From NCBI GenBank assembly GCA_046048055.1, contig JBJOGW010000042.1:1-49581 (forward strand): 49,581 bases of DNA, in the 5' to 3' direction. Source of the DNA: SYAC01 sp046048055 (lineage in GTDB: Bacteria > Planctomycetota > Phycisphaerae > Phycisphaerales > SM1A02). The position numbers and the translations under genes were made by a program. The stretch's first letter is position 1. Each line of letters starts with the position of its first letter. The notes below the pieces were generated by a model. That model did no database searches. It was not told the origin of the DNA and was given only the letters and a program-made list of their open reading frames with translations. Positions 40,882 through 48,695 of this stretch are shown here, in pieces.

Positions 40882-42039
40882 ATGATGAGCCCTCCCGCCA
40901 ACATCCGCCGCATCGGTGTGCTCACCGGCGGCGGGGACTGCCCCGGTCTGAACGCCGTCATTCGAGCCGTGGTCAAGACGGCGATCCTGCAGCACGGCAT
41001 CGAGGTGGCCGGCATCGAGGATGGCTTCCAGGGCCTGATCGACGACCGGGTGCACCCACTGAGCACGCAGGAAGTCTCGGGCATCCTGGTGCGCGGCGGC
41101 ACGGTGCTGGGCAGCAACAACCGCTGCAACCCCCGCCGGTACCACGTGGGCGACGACCACGAGGGCAACCCCGTCTACCGGGACGTGACCGACCGCTGCG
41201 TGGAGGTGGCGCGTCGCCACCGGCTCGACGCGATCATCGTGATCGGTGGCGACGGCACCATGGCCGCGGCCAGCTCGCTGGTCGAGAAGGGCCTGAACAT
41301 CATCGGCGTGCCCAAGACGATCGACAACGACATCGTGGGCACCGAGATCAGCTTCGGATTCCTGACGGCGGTGAACACCGCCACCGAGGCCCTGGACAAG
41401 TTGCACAGCACCGCCGACAGCCATCACCGCGTGATGGTGTGCGAGCTCATGGGACGCAACGCCGGCTGGATCACGCTCACGGCGGGCATCGCCAGCGGCA
41501 GTGACGTGATCCTGCTGCCCGAGATCCCTTTCGAGATGGAGTCGATCGCCGAGTTCATCGACGCACGCATGACCCGGGGCCCCGGCTTCGCCATCGTGGC
41601 GGTGGCCGAGGGTGCCCGCCTGCGAGGCGGCGAGCAGGTGGTGGCACGCACGGTGCACAACAGTCCCGATCCCATCCGGCTCGGCGGCATCGGGCAGCGC
41701 GTGGCCGACGGCATCGCCGCGATGTGCCGGGTGGAGACTCGCACCACCGTGCTCGGGCACATCCAGCGTGGCGGCACGCCCATCCCCGCCGACCGAATCC
41801 TGGCCACGCACTTCGGCTACCACGCCATCCAGACGCTGCTGCTCGGCGGGCGGAACCGCATGGTGGTCCGGCAGAACAACATCTTCGGTGACGTGGACCT
41901 GCTGCACGCCGCCGGCAAGCAGCGGCTGGTGCCCGAGGATCATCCGTTGATCGCCGCCGGCCGCGCCATCGGCATCAGCTTCGGTGATGGCGTGCCGCAC
42001 AGCCACTATCCGCAGCCCAAGCCCGCGGTGGTGGTGTGA
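40882..42039 (+). CDS. pfkA: 6-phosphofructokinase
   Basis: Phosphorylates fructose 6-phosphate in glycolysis. 385 aa. GVLTGGGDCPGLNAVIRAVV at the N terminus, GGDGT (122-126), PKTIDND (144-150), MGRNAGWI, and VLGHIQRGGTPIPADR are present. The Gly in GGDGT with the Lys in PKTIDND is the combination reported for group III enzymes; Gly at the first place favours ATP over pyrophosphate as phosphoryl donor. About 65 residues longer than E. coli PfkA. A second ATG follows immediately. Its stop overlaps the next gene. Confidence 0.94.
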   Translation: MMSPPANIRRIGVLTGGGDCPGLNAVIRAVVKTAILQHGIEVAGIEDGFQGLIDDRVHPLSTQEVSGILVRGGTVLGSNNRCNPRRYHVGDDHEGNPVYRDVTDRCVEVARRHRLDAIIVIGGDGTMAAASSLVEKGLNIIGVPKTIDNDIVGTEISFGFLTAVNTATEALDKLHSTADSHHRVMVCELMGRNAGWITLTAGIASGSDVILLPEIPFEMESIAEFIDARMTRGPGFAIVAVAEGARLRGGEQVVARTVHNSPDPIRLGGIGQRVADGIAAMCRVETRTTVLGHIQRGGTPIPADRILATHFGYHAIQTLLLGGRNRMVVRQNNIFGDVDLLHAAGKQRLVPEDHPLIAAGRAIGISFGDGVPHSHYPQPKPAVVV

Positions 42040-42908
42040 GGGCGGACACGGGGGCTGACACGGCCTCCGGCGCCGTGCCAGCCGGCCTGCACCGCGGCGT
42101 GTTCCTGGACCGCGACGGCACGCTCATCCGCAATGACGGCGACCTGGGTGACCCGGACCTGGTGGAACTGCTGCCTGGGGTGGCCGAGGGCGTGCGCCAG
42201 CTGCTCGGAGGCGGCTACCGGCTGGTGGTGGTGACCAACCAGGGCGGCGTGGCCCGGGGCGCGTACGACGAGGCTGCCGTGGATGCCACCCACGCGCGGC
42301 TCGAGCAGGTGCTGCGTTCCGCCACGGGCCTGCCCTTGGTGATCACCGACTTCCTGCATTGCCCCTTTCATCCGCAAGGCACGGTGGAGCGCTACCGCCG
42401 CGAGCATCCGTGGCGAAAGCCGCAGCCCGGCATGCTGCTCGAGGCGGCGCGCCGCCACGCCCTGCACCTTCCGGCAAGCTGGATGGTGGGCGACCAGGAG
42501 CGTGATGCCGCCGCCGGCGCCGCCGCCGGATGCCGCAGCGTGCTGCTGGGCACGCCCTCGGCGGCCAGCGCAGCCGACTACTTCGCCCGCACGCTGCCCG
42601 AGGCCGCGACGCGCATCATGCACGAGGACGCCCCGCGGGTGCTTGCGGGAACCGTGACGCTGCACGCCATGCACACCGACACGCTGGCCGATCCACAGGT
42701 GCGGCAGGCCATCGCGGTGGCCGCGGAATCGCTGGCCGAACGCAGCGGCGTGCGACTGCTGCAACTGGAGTGGGACCAGGATCGCGTCACGGCCACGCTC
42801 GAGGGTGGGGAACTGGTGGCCCTGGGCTTTGCCGCGGAGCTCCGGCGCCTCACGCATCGATGGTGGCGGGCTCGCGGCGAGCTGGCACCGCTGTGGGCCG
42901 GTGCATGA
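42036..42908 (+). CDS. HAD-IIIA phosphatase, GmhB-like, with extra C-terminal domain
   Basis: 290 aa. The first 180 or so residues are a HAD phosphatase: FLDRDGTLIRNDGDL with both catalytic Asp, VVTNQGGVARG, the HCPFHPQG loop, KPQPGMLLEAARR and MVGDQERDAAAGAAAG. It resembles D-glycero-D-manno-heptose 1,7-bisphosphate phosphatase, but the CxC half of the GmhB zinc site is missing. The last 100 residues (TVTLHAMHTDTLADP onward) are an added unrecognised domain. GTG 42036 overlaps the pfk stop. The neighbouring heptosyltransferase-like gene supports a role in heptose supply for lipopolysaccharide. Confidence 0.82.
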   Translation: MRADTGADTASGAVPAGLHRGVFLDRDGTLIRNDGDLGDPDLVELLPGVAEGVRQLLGGGYRLVVVTNQGGVARGAYDEAAVDATHARLEQVLRSATGLPLVITDFLHCPFHPQGTVERYRREHPWRKPQPGMLLEAARRHALHLPASWMVGDQERDAAAGAAAGCRSVLLGTPSAASAADYFARTLPEAATRIMHEDAPRVLAGTVTLHAMHTDTLADPQVRQAIAVAAESLAERSGVRLLQLEWDQDRVTATLEGGELVALGFAAELRRLTHRWWRARGELAPLWAGA

Positions 42909-43936
42909 GAAGCCCGCTCGCCGAAACGGCCCGGCTTCTGGTGGTGCTGCCGTCGTGGGTGGGTGATGCCGTGATGGCCACGCCCGCGCTGCGGGCCCTG
43001 CGCGAGCGTCTTCCGGACGCCCGCATCGAGGCGATGGGACGGCGCGGACTCGATGCCGTGCTCGCGGGGCTGCCGCACCTGGACGCCTTCCACACCCACG
43101 CCATGCGGGGCTGGCTGGGGCCGTTCACCGGCATCGGCCGCTTCCGCGCCATGGGGTTCGATGCGGTGCTGCTGCTTCCCAACAGTCCGCGCAGCGCACT
43201 CTTTGCCCTGGCCACGGGAGCCCGCACGCGCCTGGGATGGGGCCGCGATGGCCGCGGCTGGATGCTCACGCACGCCTTGCCCGCTCCACGTGACCAGGTG
43301 GCTCGCTCGGCCGTGGACTGGTACGCGGACCTGGTCGCGTGGGCGACGCAGCGACCGTTGCACGACCGCACCGTGGCGCTGTCCTGCACCCCGCAGCAGC
43401 ATGCCGAGGGCGAGCACCTGCTGGCGGGGCTGCCTCGCCCGATCACCCTGCTCAACCCCGGCGCCAACCGCGCCGACAAGCGATGGCCCGCCGAGCGATT
43501 CGCCGAACTGGCCAGGCTGCTGCACCAGGCTCGCGGCGGTTCGGTGTGCGTGACCGGGGGTCCCAACGAAGCGCCTCTGGTCCGGCAGGTGGTCGACGCG
43601 GCCGGCGGCGAGGTCGTGGACCTGATCGCGCGAGGGGTCACGCTGGGATCGCTCAAGGCCGCACTGGGCACGGCGGACCTGCTGGTCACCAACGACACCG
43701 GACCTCGCCATCTGGCCGCGGGCATGGGCACGCGGTGCGTGACCCTGTTTGGCCCCACGGATCCCCGCTGGACCACGCTGCACGAGCGACCGGGGCCGGC
43801 ACGCGAGATCACGCTGGTGGCCGAGCCCTTCCTGCCTGCGGAACTCATGGCCGACCGCGTGGCGCGCCTGTGCACCATGGATCGCATCCCGGTGCGCGAC
43901 GTGCTGCACGCGTGCCTGGCGCTGCTGCCGGGCTGA
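42905..43936 (+). CDS. Glycosyltransferase family 9 (WaaF-like heptosyltransferase)
   Basis: 343 aa, two Rossmann-like GT-B domains. The catalytic Asp is in LPSWVGDAVMATPAL, and acceptor/donor-site pieces LLLPNSPRSALFAL, LLNPGANRADKRWP, CVTGGPNEAPLV, VTNDTGPRHLAAG and TLFGPTDPRW follow. Closest to ADP-heptose:LPS heptosyltransferase II; implies a Gram-negative outer membrane with core oligosaccharide. ATG overlaps the HAD gene stop (ATGA). Confidence 0.9.
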   Translation: MRSPLAETARLLVVLPSWVGDAVMATPALRALRERLPDARIEAMGRRGLDAVLAGLPHLDAFHTHAMRGWLGPFTGIGRFRAMGFDAVLLLPNSPRSALFALATGARTRLGWGRDGRGWMLTHALPAPRDQVARSAVDWYADLVAWATQRPLHDRTVALSCTPQQHAEGEHLLAGLPRPITLLNPGANRADKRWPAERFAELARLLHQARGGSVCVTGGPNEAPLVRQVVDAAGGEVVDLIARGVTLGSLKAALGTADLLVTNDTGPRHLAAGMGTRCVTLFGPTDPRWTTLHERPGPAREITLVAEPFLPAELMADRVARLCTMDRIPVRDVLHACLALLPG

Positions 43937-44069
43937 TCAGCGGTCGTGCGGCGCCGTCCGCGACCTGCAGCGCACGAGCCACCGCCTCGATGCTGGCCAA
44001 CTTCAGGCGAGACTCCCTGACGAGGCGAGCCATCAACGCAAGACGACCCCCCGCGCCCCCAGGCACCGC

Positions 44070-44075
44070 TAGCAT
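44070..44075 (+). promoter_or_regulatory. -10 element of a leaderless plsY promoter
   Basis: TAGCAT in CGCTAGCATCCG, 7 nt before ATG 44083. No SD. The preceding 130 bp after the glycosyltransferase hold no other recognisable signal. Confidence 0.5.
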
Positions 44076-44082
44076 CCGTTGC

Positions 44083-44787
44083 ATGAACGCGCCATGGACG
44101 CCTGCTCTGATGTGGGGTTCGCTTGCCGTGGCGGGCTTTCTCTGCGGCAGCGTCCCCTTTGGCGTGATCCTGGCCCGGCTGCACGGCGTGGATCTGCGCA
44201 CGGTCGGCAGCGGCAACGTGGGCGCGACCAACGTGGGGCGCGCCCTCGGGCGCCGCTGGGGCCTGCTCTGCTTCGCGCTGGACGCGGCCAAGGGGGCCGT
44301 GCCGGTGATCGCGGCGGGCATGGCGACCGGTGCCTGGGGCGTCCCCATGCACGCCATGCACGCGGGCACCTTCTGGGGCTGGAGCGCCGTGGTTCTGGCG
44401 GCGCTGCTCGGCCACGTGCTCAGCCCATGGATCGGCTTCAAGGGGGGCAAGGGCGTGGCGACCGGATTCGGCGCCATGGTGAGCATGTGGCCCGTGCTCA
44501 CCGTTCCCACGCTGCTGGCGCTGCTCACGTGGCTGGTGATCATGCGGATCAGCCGCATCGTGAGTCTCTCGAGCATGCTGGCGGCACTGCTGCTTCCCGC
44601 GTGGTGCGCGCTCTGGCTGCCATGGCCCGCGACCGACGACCCCGGCACGCCCGTCTGGCCGATCCTGGCCACCGGCATGCTGGGCGTTCTGGTCTGCCTC
44701 ACGCACCGGGCCAACATTCGCCGGCTGGTCGCGGGCACCGAGCCTCGCGTGGGTGTCGCACGACCCGCCGATACCATCGCGGCGTGA
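44083..44787 (+). CDS. plsY: Glycerol-3-phosphate acyltransferase PlsY
   Basis: Integral membrane enzyme that acylates glycerol 3-phosphate with acyl-phosphate, the first step of phospholipid synthesis. 234 aa. Motifs: SVPFGVILARL, GSGNVGATNVGR, the glycine-rich active-site stretch GHVLSPWIGFKGGKGVATG, and about six hydrophobic segments. The C terminus has about 25 extra residues that contain the purB -10. The start is ATG 44083; the frame is open upstream but lacks similarity. Confidence 0.95.
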   Translation: MNAPWTPALMWGSLAVAGFLCGSVPFGVILARLHGVDLRTVGSGNVGATNVGRALGRRWGLLCFALDAAKGAVPVIAAGMATGAWGVPMHAMHAGTFWGWSAVVLAALLGHVLSPWIGFKGGKGVATGFGAMVSMWPVLTVPTLLALLTWLVIMRISRIVSLSSMLAALLLPAWCALWLPWPATDDPGTPVWPILATGMLGVLVCLTHRANIRRLVAGTEPRVGVARPADTIAA

Positions 44788-46220
44788 CGCACGCGTCGAC
44801 GGACCTCTGGCAGAGCGCGCTGGCCACCCGCTGGGCCAGCGAGGCCATGCGTTCCATCTGGAGCGACGCGCACCGCGTGGGACTGTGGCGGCGCATCTGG
44901 CTGGCCGTGGCCCAGACCCAGCGCGAGTTGGGCCTGCCCGTTGCCGACGAGGCGATCACCCAGATGCAGGCCGCGTTGGACGCGATCGACTTCGAGAGCG
45001 CCGCGCGGCACGAGGCCCGACTGCGCCACGACGTGATGGCCCACGTGCACGCCTTCGGCGAGGCGGCCCCAGCGGCCGCCGGCGTGATCCACCTGGGCAT
45101 GACCAGTCAGGACGTGGTCTGCAATGCAGACGCCATGCTCATGCGCCAGGCGCTGGAGCGCATCGCCCAGGGCCTGGCACGGCTGGTGGACCGATGCGCC
45201 ACCTTCGCGGCCACCCACCGGGCCCTGCCCTGCCTGGGTTTCACGCACTATCAGCCGGCACAGCCACTGACCGTGGGCAAGCGGGCCGCGCTCTGGGGAC
45301 AGGACATCGCCCTGGCGCTGGAGGAGGTGGAGGCCCGGATGGCCCAGGTGCGACTGAAAGGGCTGCGAGGTGCCACGGGCACGCAGTTCAGCTTCGTGGC
45401 CCTGCTGGGTGATCCCGCCAAGGTGGATGCGCTGGAACTTGGCGTGGCCCGCCGACTGGGGTGGCCCGAGAACGCCATATGGCCCGTCTGCGGGCAGACC
45501 TATCCACGCGGCCTGGATGCGGCGGTGCTGGGCTCGCTGGCCGTGGCCGCGGCGGCGATCCACAAGATCGCCAACGACATACGGCTGCTCGCCAACCTGC
45601 GCGAGATCGAGGAACCGTTCGAGCGGGAGCAGGTGGGCAGCAGCGCCATGCCGTACAAGCGAAACCCCATGCGATGCGAGCGCGCCACGGGACTGGCCCG
45701 TTTCGTCATGGGACTTGCGCCGGTCGCGGTGCAGACCGCCGCCGAGCAGTGGCTGGAGCGCACGCTGGATGACTCCAGTGCCCGCCGCCTCTGCCTGCCC
45801 GAGGCGTTCCTGGCCCTGGACGCCGCCATCGAGGTGATGACCGACGTGCTTGGCGGCCTGGTGGTGCATCCCACGGCCGTGGCAGCCCGCCTTCACCAGG
45901 AACTGCCTTTCGTGGCCACCGAGGATCTGCTGATGGCCGCTGCGAGGGCGGGAGCCGATCGGCAGAAGGCCCACGAGGCCATTCGAGTGCACGCGTTGGC
46001 CGCAGCCGATCGCCTGAAGCAGGGCCAGTCCAACGACCTGGCCCAGCGACTTGCCGAGGATCCACTGTTCCGCGGGGTGGACCTGCAGACCGCCATGGAT
46101 CCGGTTCGACTGATCGGCCGCAGCGTGGAGCAGACGGATCGCTGGATCCGGCAGGTGGCCGAACCCATTCGCCTTCGGCATGCGGCCACACTGTCCCATC
46201 GCCCCACCCTGCGGGTCTGA
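44784..46220 (+). CDS. purB: Adenylosuccinate lyase
   Basis: Cleaves SAICAR and adenylosuccinate in purine synthesis. 478 aa of the fumarase/aspartase superfamily. VIHLGMTSQDVVCNADAML (usual HxGxTSxD), GFTHYQPAQPLTVGKR, and the signature GSSAMPYKRNPMRCER are diagnostic of PurB rather than ArgH. GTG 44784 overlaps the plsY stop (GTGA). A TACCAT 6 nt upstream could give it a leaderless transcript in addition to plsY read-through. The next gene starts 3 bp after its stop. Confidence 0.95.
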   Translation: MTHASTDLWQSALATRWASEAMRSIWSDAHRVGLWRRIWLAVAQTQRELGLPVADEAITQMQAALDAIDFESAARHEARLRHDVMAHVHAFGEAAPAAAGVIHLGMTSQDVVCNADAMLMRQALERIAQGLARLVDRCATFAATHRALPCLGFTHYQPAQPLTVGKRAALWGQDIALALEEVEARMAQVRLKGLRGATGTQFSFVALLGDPAKVDALELGVARRLGWPENAIWPVCGQTYPRGLDAAVLGSLAVAAAAIHKIANDIRLLANLREIEEPFEREQVGSSAMPYKRNPMRCERATGLARFVMGLAPVAVQTAAEQWLERTLDDSSARRLCLPEAFLALDAAIEVMTDVLGGLVVHPTAVAARLHQELPFVATEDLLMAAARAGADRQKAHEAIRVHALAAADRLKQGQSNDLAQRLAEDPLFRGVDLQTAMDPVRLIGRSVEQTDRWIRQVAEPIRLRHAATLSHRPTLRV

Positions 46221-46223
46221 TCC

Positions 46224-46790
46224 ATGCCGGTTCCCCGCCTTCATCTTTCCGACACGCAATTGCTCGTGATCGATCTCCAGAGCCGCTTCGCCGGCACCAT
46301 CCCGGGCTGGGAGCACCTGGTGCACAACGCGGCCATCCTGTGCCGCGCCGCGGCGGTGCTGGGCATGCCGATCACGGTGACCGAGCAGAATCCCCGAGCG
46401 CTGGGACAGACGGTGCCGGAACTCGCCGCCGCCCTGCCACCGGGCACGCCCATCTTCTCCAAGACACGATTCAGCTCGATCACGGCCGAGGTGGATCAGG
46501 CCCTGCGTTCCTCGCACCGGGGCCGCGTGCTGGTGTGCGGCATCGAGGCCCATGTGTGCGTGCTGCAGTCCACCCTGGACCTGATCGCCTCGGGACGCAC
46601 GCCGTGGCTCTGCATGGACTGCATCGGCGCGTCGCAGCCGCTTCAGATACCCGTGGCCCTGTCACGCATGCAGACAGCCGGAGCCGTCCCGACAGGAACG
46701 CTTTCGGCGATCTACGAACTGCTCGGTGACTCGCAGCACCCCAAGTTCAAGGCATGCCTGGAGTTGGTGAAGGGCCTTCGCGTCATCTGA
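46224..46790 (+). CDS. Isochorismatase-family cysteine hydrolase
   Basis: 188 aa. The catalytic triad D17 (LLVIDLQSRF), K80 (FSKTRFS) and C112 (GIEAHVCVLQS) is complete. The family includes nicotinamidases, ureidoacrylate hydrolases and YcaC-type enzymes; the GIEAHVCV context with SAIYELL near the end is closest to YcaC-like hydrolases of unknown substrate. It lies 3 bp behind purB. The convergent gap to the Hc1-like gene (39 bp) shows no terminator. Confidence 0.88.
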   Translation: MPVPRLHLSDTQLLVIDLQSRFAGTIPGWEHLVHNAAILCRAAAVLGMPITVTEQNPRALGQTVPELAAALPPGTPIFSKTRFSSITAEVDQALRSSHRGRVLVCGIEAHVCVLQSTLDLIASGRTPWLCMDCIGASQPLQIPVALSRMQTAGAVPTGTLSAIYELLGDSQHPKFKACLELVKGLRVI

Positions 46791-46829
46791 GCGCCAGCGG
46801 ACCCTCGGAGCCCCACGATCCCGCGTGAC

Positions 46830-47012
46830 TCAGCCCTGCGGCGGGGTCTTTCCCACCTCGAGCACCTTCACGCGAATGTCCTGACAGGTGGCCTTGATGT
46901 CCTGCATGGCCTTGCGCACGCGGGTACCGGCGGCCTTGTTGCCGCCAAAGGCCTTGGCCATGTCCTCACCGACCTCTTCCACCTTCCGCTTCAACAACTC
47001 GTAAAGTTCCAT
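46830..47012 (-). CDS. Hc1-like histone H1 homologue
   Basis: 60 aa. MELYELLKRKVEEVGEDMAK then GGNKAAGTRVRKAMQDIK and QDIRVKVLEVGK. The GNKAA-x-RVR stretch is the mark of chlamydial Hc1 nucleoid proteins, which condense DNA; short homologues occur in planctomycetes. Unlike chlamydial Hc1 it lacks the long Lys/Ala-rich tail, so it consists only of the helical N-terminal part. Unusually for this window it has a strong SD (AGGAGG, 9 nt before ATG), suggesting high expression. Confidence 0.82.
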   Translation of the reverse strand: MELYELLKRKVEEVGEDMAKAFGGNKAAGTRVRKAMQDIKATCQDIRVKVLEVGKTPPQG

Positions 47013-47065
47013 GTCTGGATGCCTCCTACGGGTTTGGCGACCGGGCCCGTCCCGAACGCGGCCGC

Positions 47066-47071
47066 ATGGTA
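47066..47071 (-). promoter_or_regulatory. -10 element of the Hc1-like gene
   Basis: TACCAT on the minus strand (CCGCTACCATGCGG), 53 nt before ATG 47012. Unlike the leaderless genes, this transcript would have a leader of about 45 nt carrying the AGGAGG ribosome-binding site. Confidence 0.45.
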
Positions 47072-47117
47072 GCGGATGGCATCGGGGCCGTTTGGGCACC
47101 CGCAACGCCATCTCCGC

Positions 47118-47123
47118 TATCTT
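47118..47123 (+). promoter_or_regulatory. Candidate -10 for the fabZ-like gene
   Basis: TATCTT in CCGCTATCTTCCC, 24 nt before GTG 47148. Weak SD or none. It is divergent to the Hc1-like promoter. Confidence 0.35.
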
Positions 47124-47147
47124 CCCGCACCTTCGGGTCCTTCCACC

Positions 47148-47621
47148 GTGGCGAGCGAACTCCTCTTTGACCTGAACGCGATCGATCTTTCCGCCACCGC
47201 GCTCCCGCAGGAGGTGGTGGATCGGCACCTGCCCCAGACCGGTCCCATGCGGATGCTGGATCGCCTGATCTGGATGGACACCCCCTCCATGCGTGCGGTC
47301 GGGGTCAAGGTCGTTCGAGCCGACGAATTCTGGGTGCCGCACCACATCCCCGGAAGGCCGCTGCTTCCGGGCGTTCTCATGATCGAGGCCGCCGCCCAGT
47401 TGTGCAGTCTGGTCCAGACCGTGGGGGCGAACGTGGAAGGCTTCCTCGGCTTCACCCGATGCGACGAGACCGCCTTCCGGGGCCAGGTGGTTCCGGGCGA
47501 CCATCTCTACCTGCTTGCCAAGCAGATCGAGCGAAACCGCCGCCGGTTCGTGAGCAGGACCCAGGGCGTGGTCCAGGGCAAGCTGGTGTTCGAGAGCACC
47601 ATCACGGGCATGACCCTCTGA
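47148..47621 (+). CDS. FabZ-like 3-hydroxyacyl-ACP dehydratase (hotdog fold)
   Basis: 157 aa. The hotdog active site is seen as VPHHIPGRPLLPGVLMIEAAAQ: catalytic His in HHIPG (usual GHFPG) and acid in IEAAAQ (usual EAMAQ). FLGFTRCDETAFRGQVVPGD and ERNRRRF follow. Probably dehydrates hydroxyacyl-ACP in fatty-acid or lipid A-linked synthesis; a paralogue with another substrate is possible. Start GTG 47148 chosen because the upstream frame from 47076 would run across the promoter region; no SD. Confidence 0.85.
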   Translation: MASELLFDLNAIDLSATALPQEVVDRHLPQTGPMRMLDRLIWMDTPSMRAVGVKVVRADEFWVPHHIPGRPLLPGVLMIEAAAQLCSLVQTVGANVEGFLGFTRCDETAFRGQVVPGDHLYLLAKQIERNRRRFVSRTQGVVQGKLVFESTITGMTL

Positions 47622-47634
47622 CGACAGCCGAGTG

Positions 47635-48669
47635 ATGGAGTCCCTCGGTCCCATGCTGCTGCAACCGATCCCCAAGGGCCGGGCGTGGGGTGGGCGAACC
47701 TTCGTGCAGTGGGGCAAGTTCGCGGCACCGGCGCGCGGCCAGCTTCCGATCGGCGAGAGCTGGGAACTGGCGGACCTTCCCGATGCCGTCGCCGACGGTC
47801 GTTCGCTGATCGCGGCCGGCCCGTGCGCCGGCCTGACCCTGCGGCAGGCGCTGCACGCGCACGAGCGCTCCATCATGGGGCGAGCCCATCTCTCCGCCGC
47901 GGGCCGCTTCCCGATGCTGGTCAAGTTTCTGGATGCCGCCGAGCACCTCTCCGTGCAGGTGCACCCCAGCGCGGCCTTTGCCGAGACCAACCCCGGTGCC
48001 CACCTGAAGACGGAGAGCTGGTTCGTGCTGCATGCCGCGCCGGGCGCCCGGATCTGGCGCGGTGTGCGGCCCCAGGTCACGCGACAGGCATTCGAGTCCT
48101 GCCTGCGAGGCGGCGGCAACGTGGTGGATCTGCTGGTGGAGGTTCCGGTGCGAGCGGGCGACTGCATCGACCTTCCCAGCGGACTCTGTCACGCGCTGGG
48201 CGAGGGCGTCACGGTGGCCGAGATCCAGACGCCCAGCGACACCACATTCCGGGTGTTCGACTGGAACCGCAACGATCCCGCCCGGCCGCTGCACCCGGAC
48301 CAGGCCATGGCGTGCATCGGTTTCGGGCCGGCTCAGGAACTCGATCGCTTTCCCGTGGTCAACGCCGCCACCATGCCGCCGGTGCTCACGCGGCAGTTCC
48401 GCACCACGCTGCTCAGTCGCACCCCCTTCTACCGGATCGAGCGGCTCGAGGCGGTCGAGAACGCGGACCTGGCGGTGATCACGCAGCAGCGACCGGCCTG
48501 CTGGATGGTGCTGGCTGGCGAGGTTCGCATGGATGACGGCCTTCGGGCCGGCCCGTGGCAGACCCTGCTGATGCCGGCCTCCGCCGAGGGACGGGTGGCC
48601 CGCCTGACGGCGGGAACGGTGCTGCTTCGGGCCCTGGTGCCCGATCCGATGGATCGCTGGCTGGCCTGA
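47635..48669 (+). CDS. manA: Mannose-6-phosphate isomerase, type I
   Basis: Zinc enzyme interconverting fructose 6-phosphate and mannose 6-phosphate. 344 aa. RAWGGRTF, GESWELAD, LSVQVHPS (zinc Gln and His), KTESWFVLHA (zinc Glu), LPSGLCHALGEGV (zinc His) and VAEIQTPSDTTFRVFDWNR are in family order. A GTG three bases before this ATG could be used instead; a further ATG at 47653 starts right at the homology. Feeds mannose into glycans; it lies 13 bp after the fabZ-like gene. Confidence 0.92.
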   Translation: MESLGPMLLQPIPKGRAWGGRTFVQWGKFAAPARGQLPIGESWELADLPDAVADGRSLIAAGPCAGLTLRQALHAHERSIMGRAHLSAAGRFPMLVKFLDAAEHLSVQVHPSAAFAETNPGAHLKTESWFVLHAAPGARIWRGVRPQVTRQAFESCLRGGGNVVDLLVEVPVRAGDCIDLPSGLCHALGEGVTVAEIQTPSDTTFRVFDWNRNDPARPLHPDQAMACIGFGPAQELDRFPVVNAATMPPVLTRQFRTTLLSRTPFYRIERLEAVENADLAVITQQRPACWMVLAGEVRMDDGLRAGPWQTLLMPASAEGRVARLTAGTVLLRALVPDPMDRWLA

Positions 48670-48683
48670 CCGCCGCCAAACCC

Positions 48684-48689
48684 TACCCT
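48684..48689 (+). promoter_or_regulatory. -10 element of a leaderless beta-helix gene promoter
   Basis: TACCCT in AACCCTACCCTGCC, 6 nt before ATG 48696. No SD (only GGA directly before ATG) and no clear -35. Confidence 0.4.
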
Positions 48690-48695
48690 GCCGGA

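Noticed and set aside
43845..46553. Minus-strand frame of 902 codons opposite the glycosyltransferase, plsY, purB and hydrolase genes
   Set aside because: GC-rich third positions keep the opposite frame open; it spans four well-supported plus-strand genes and gives His/Arg/Gly-rich nonsense.
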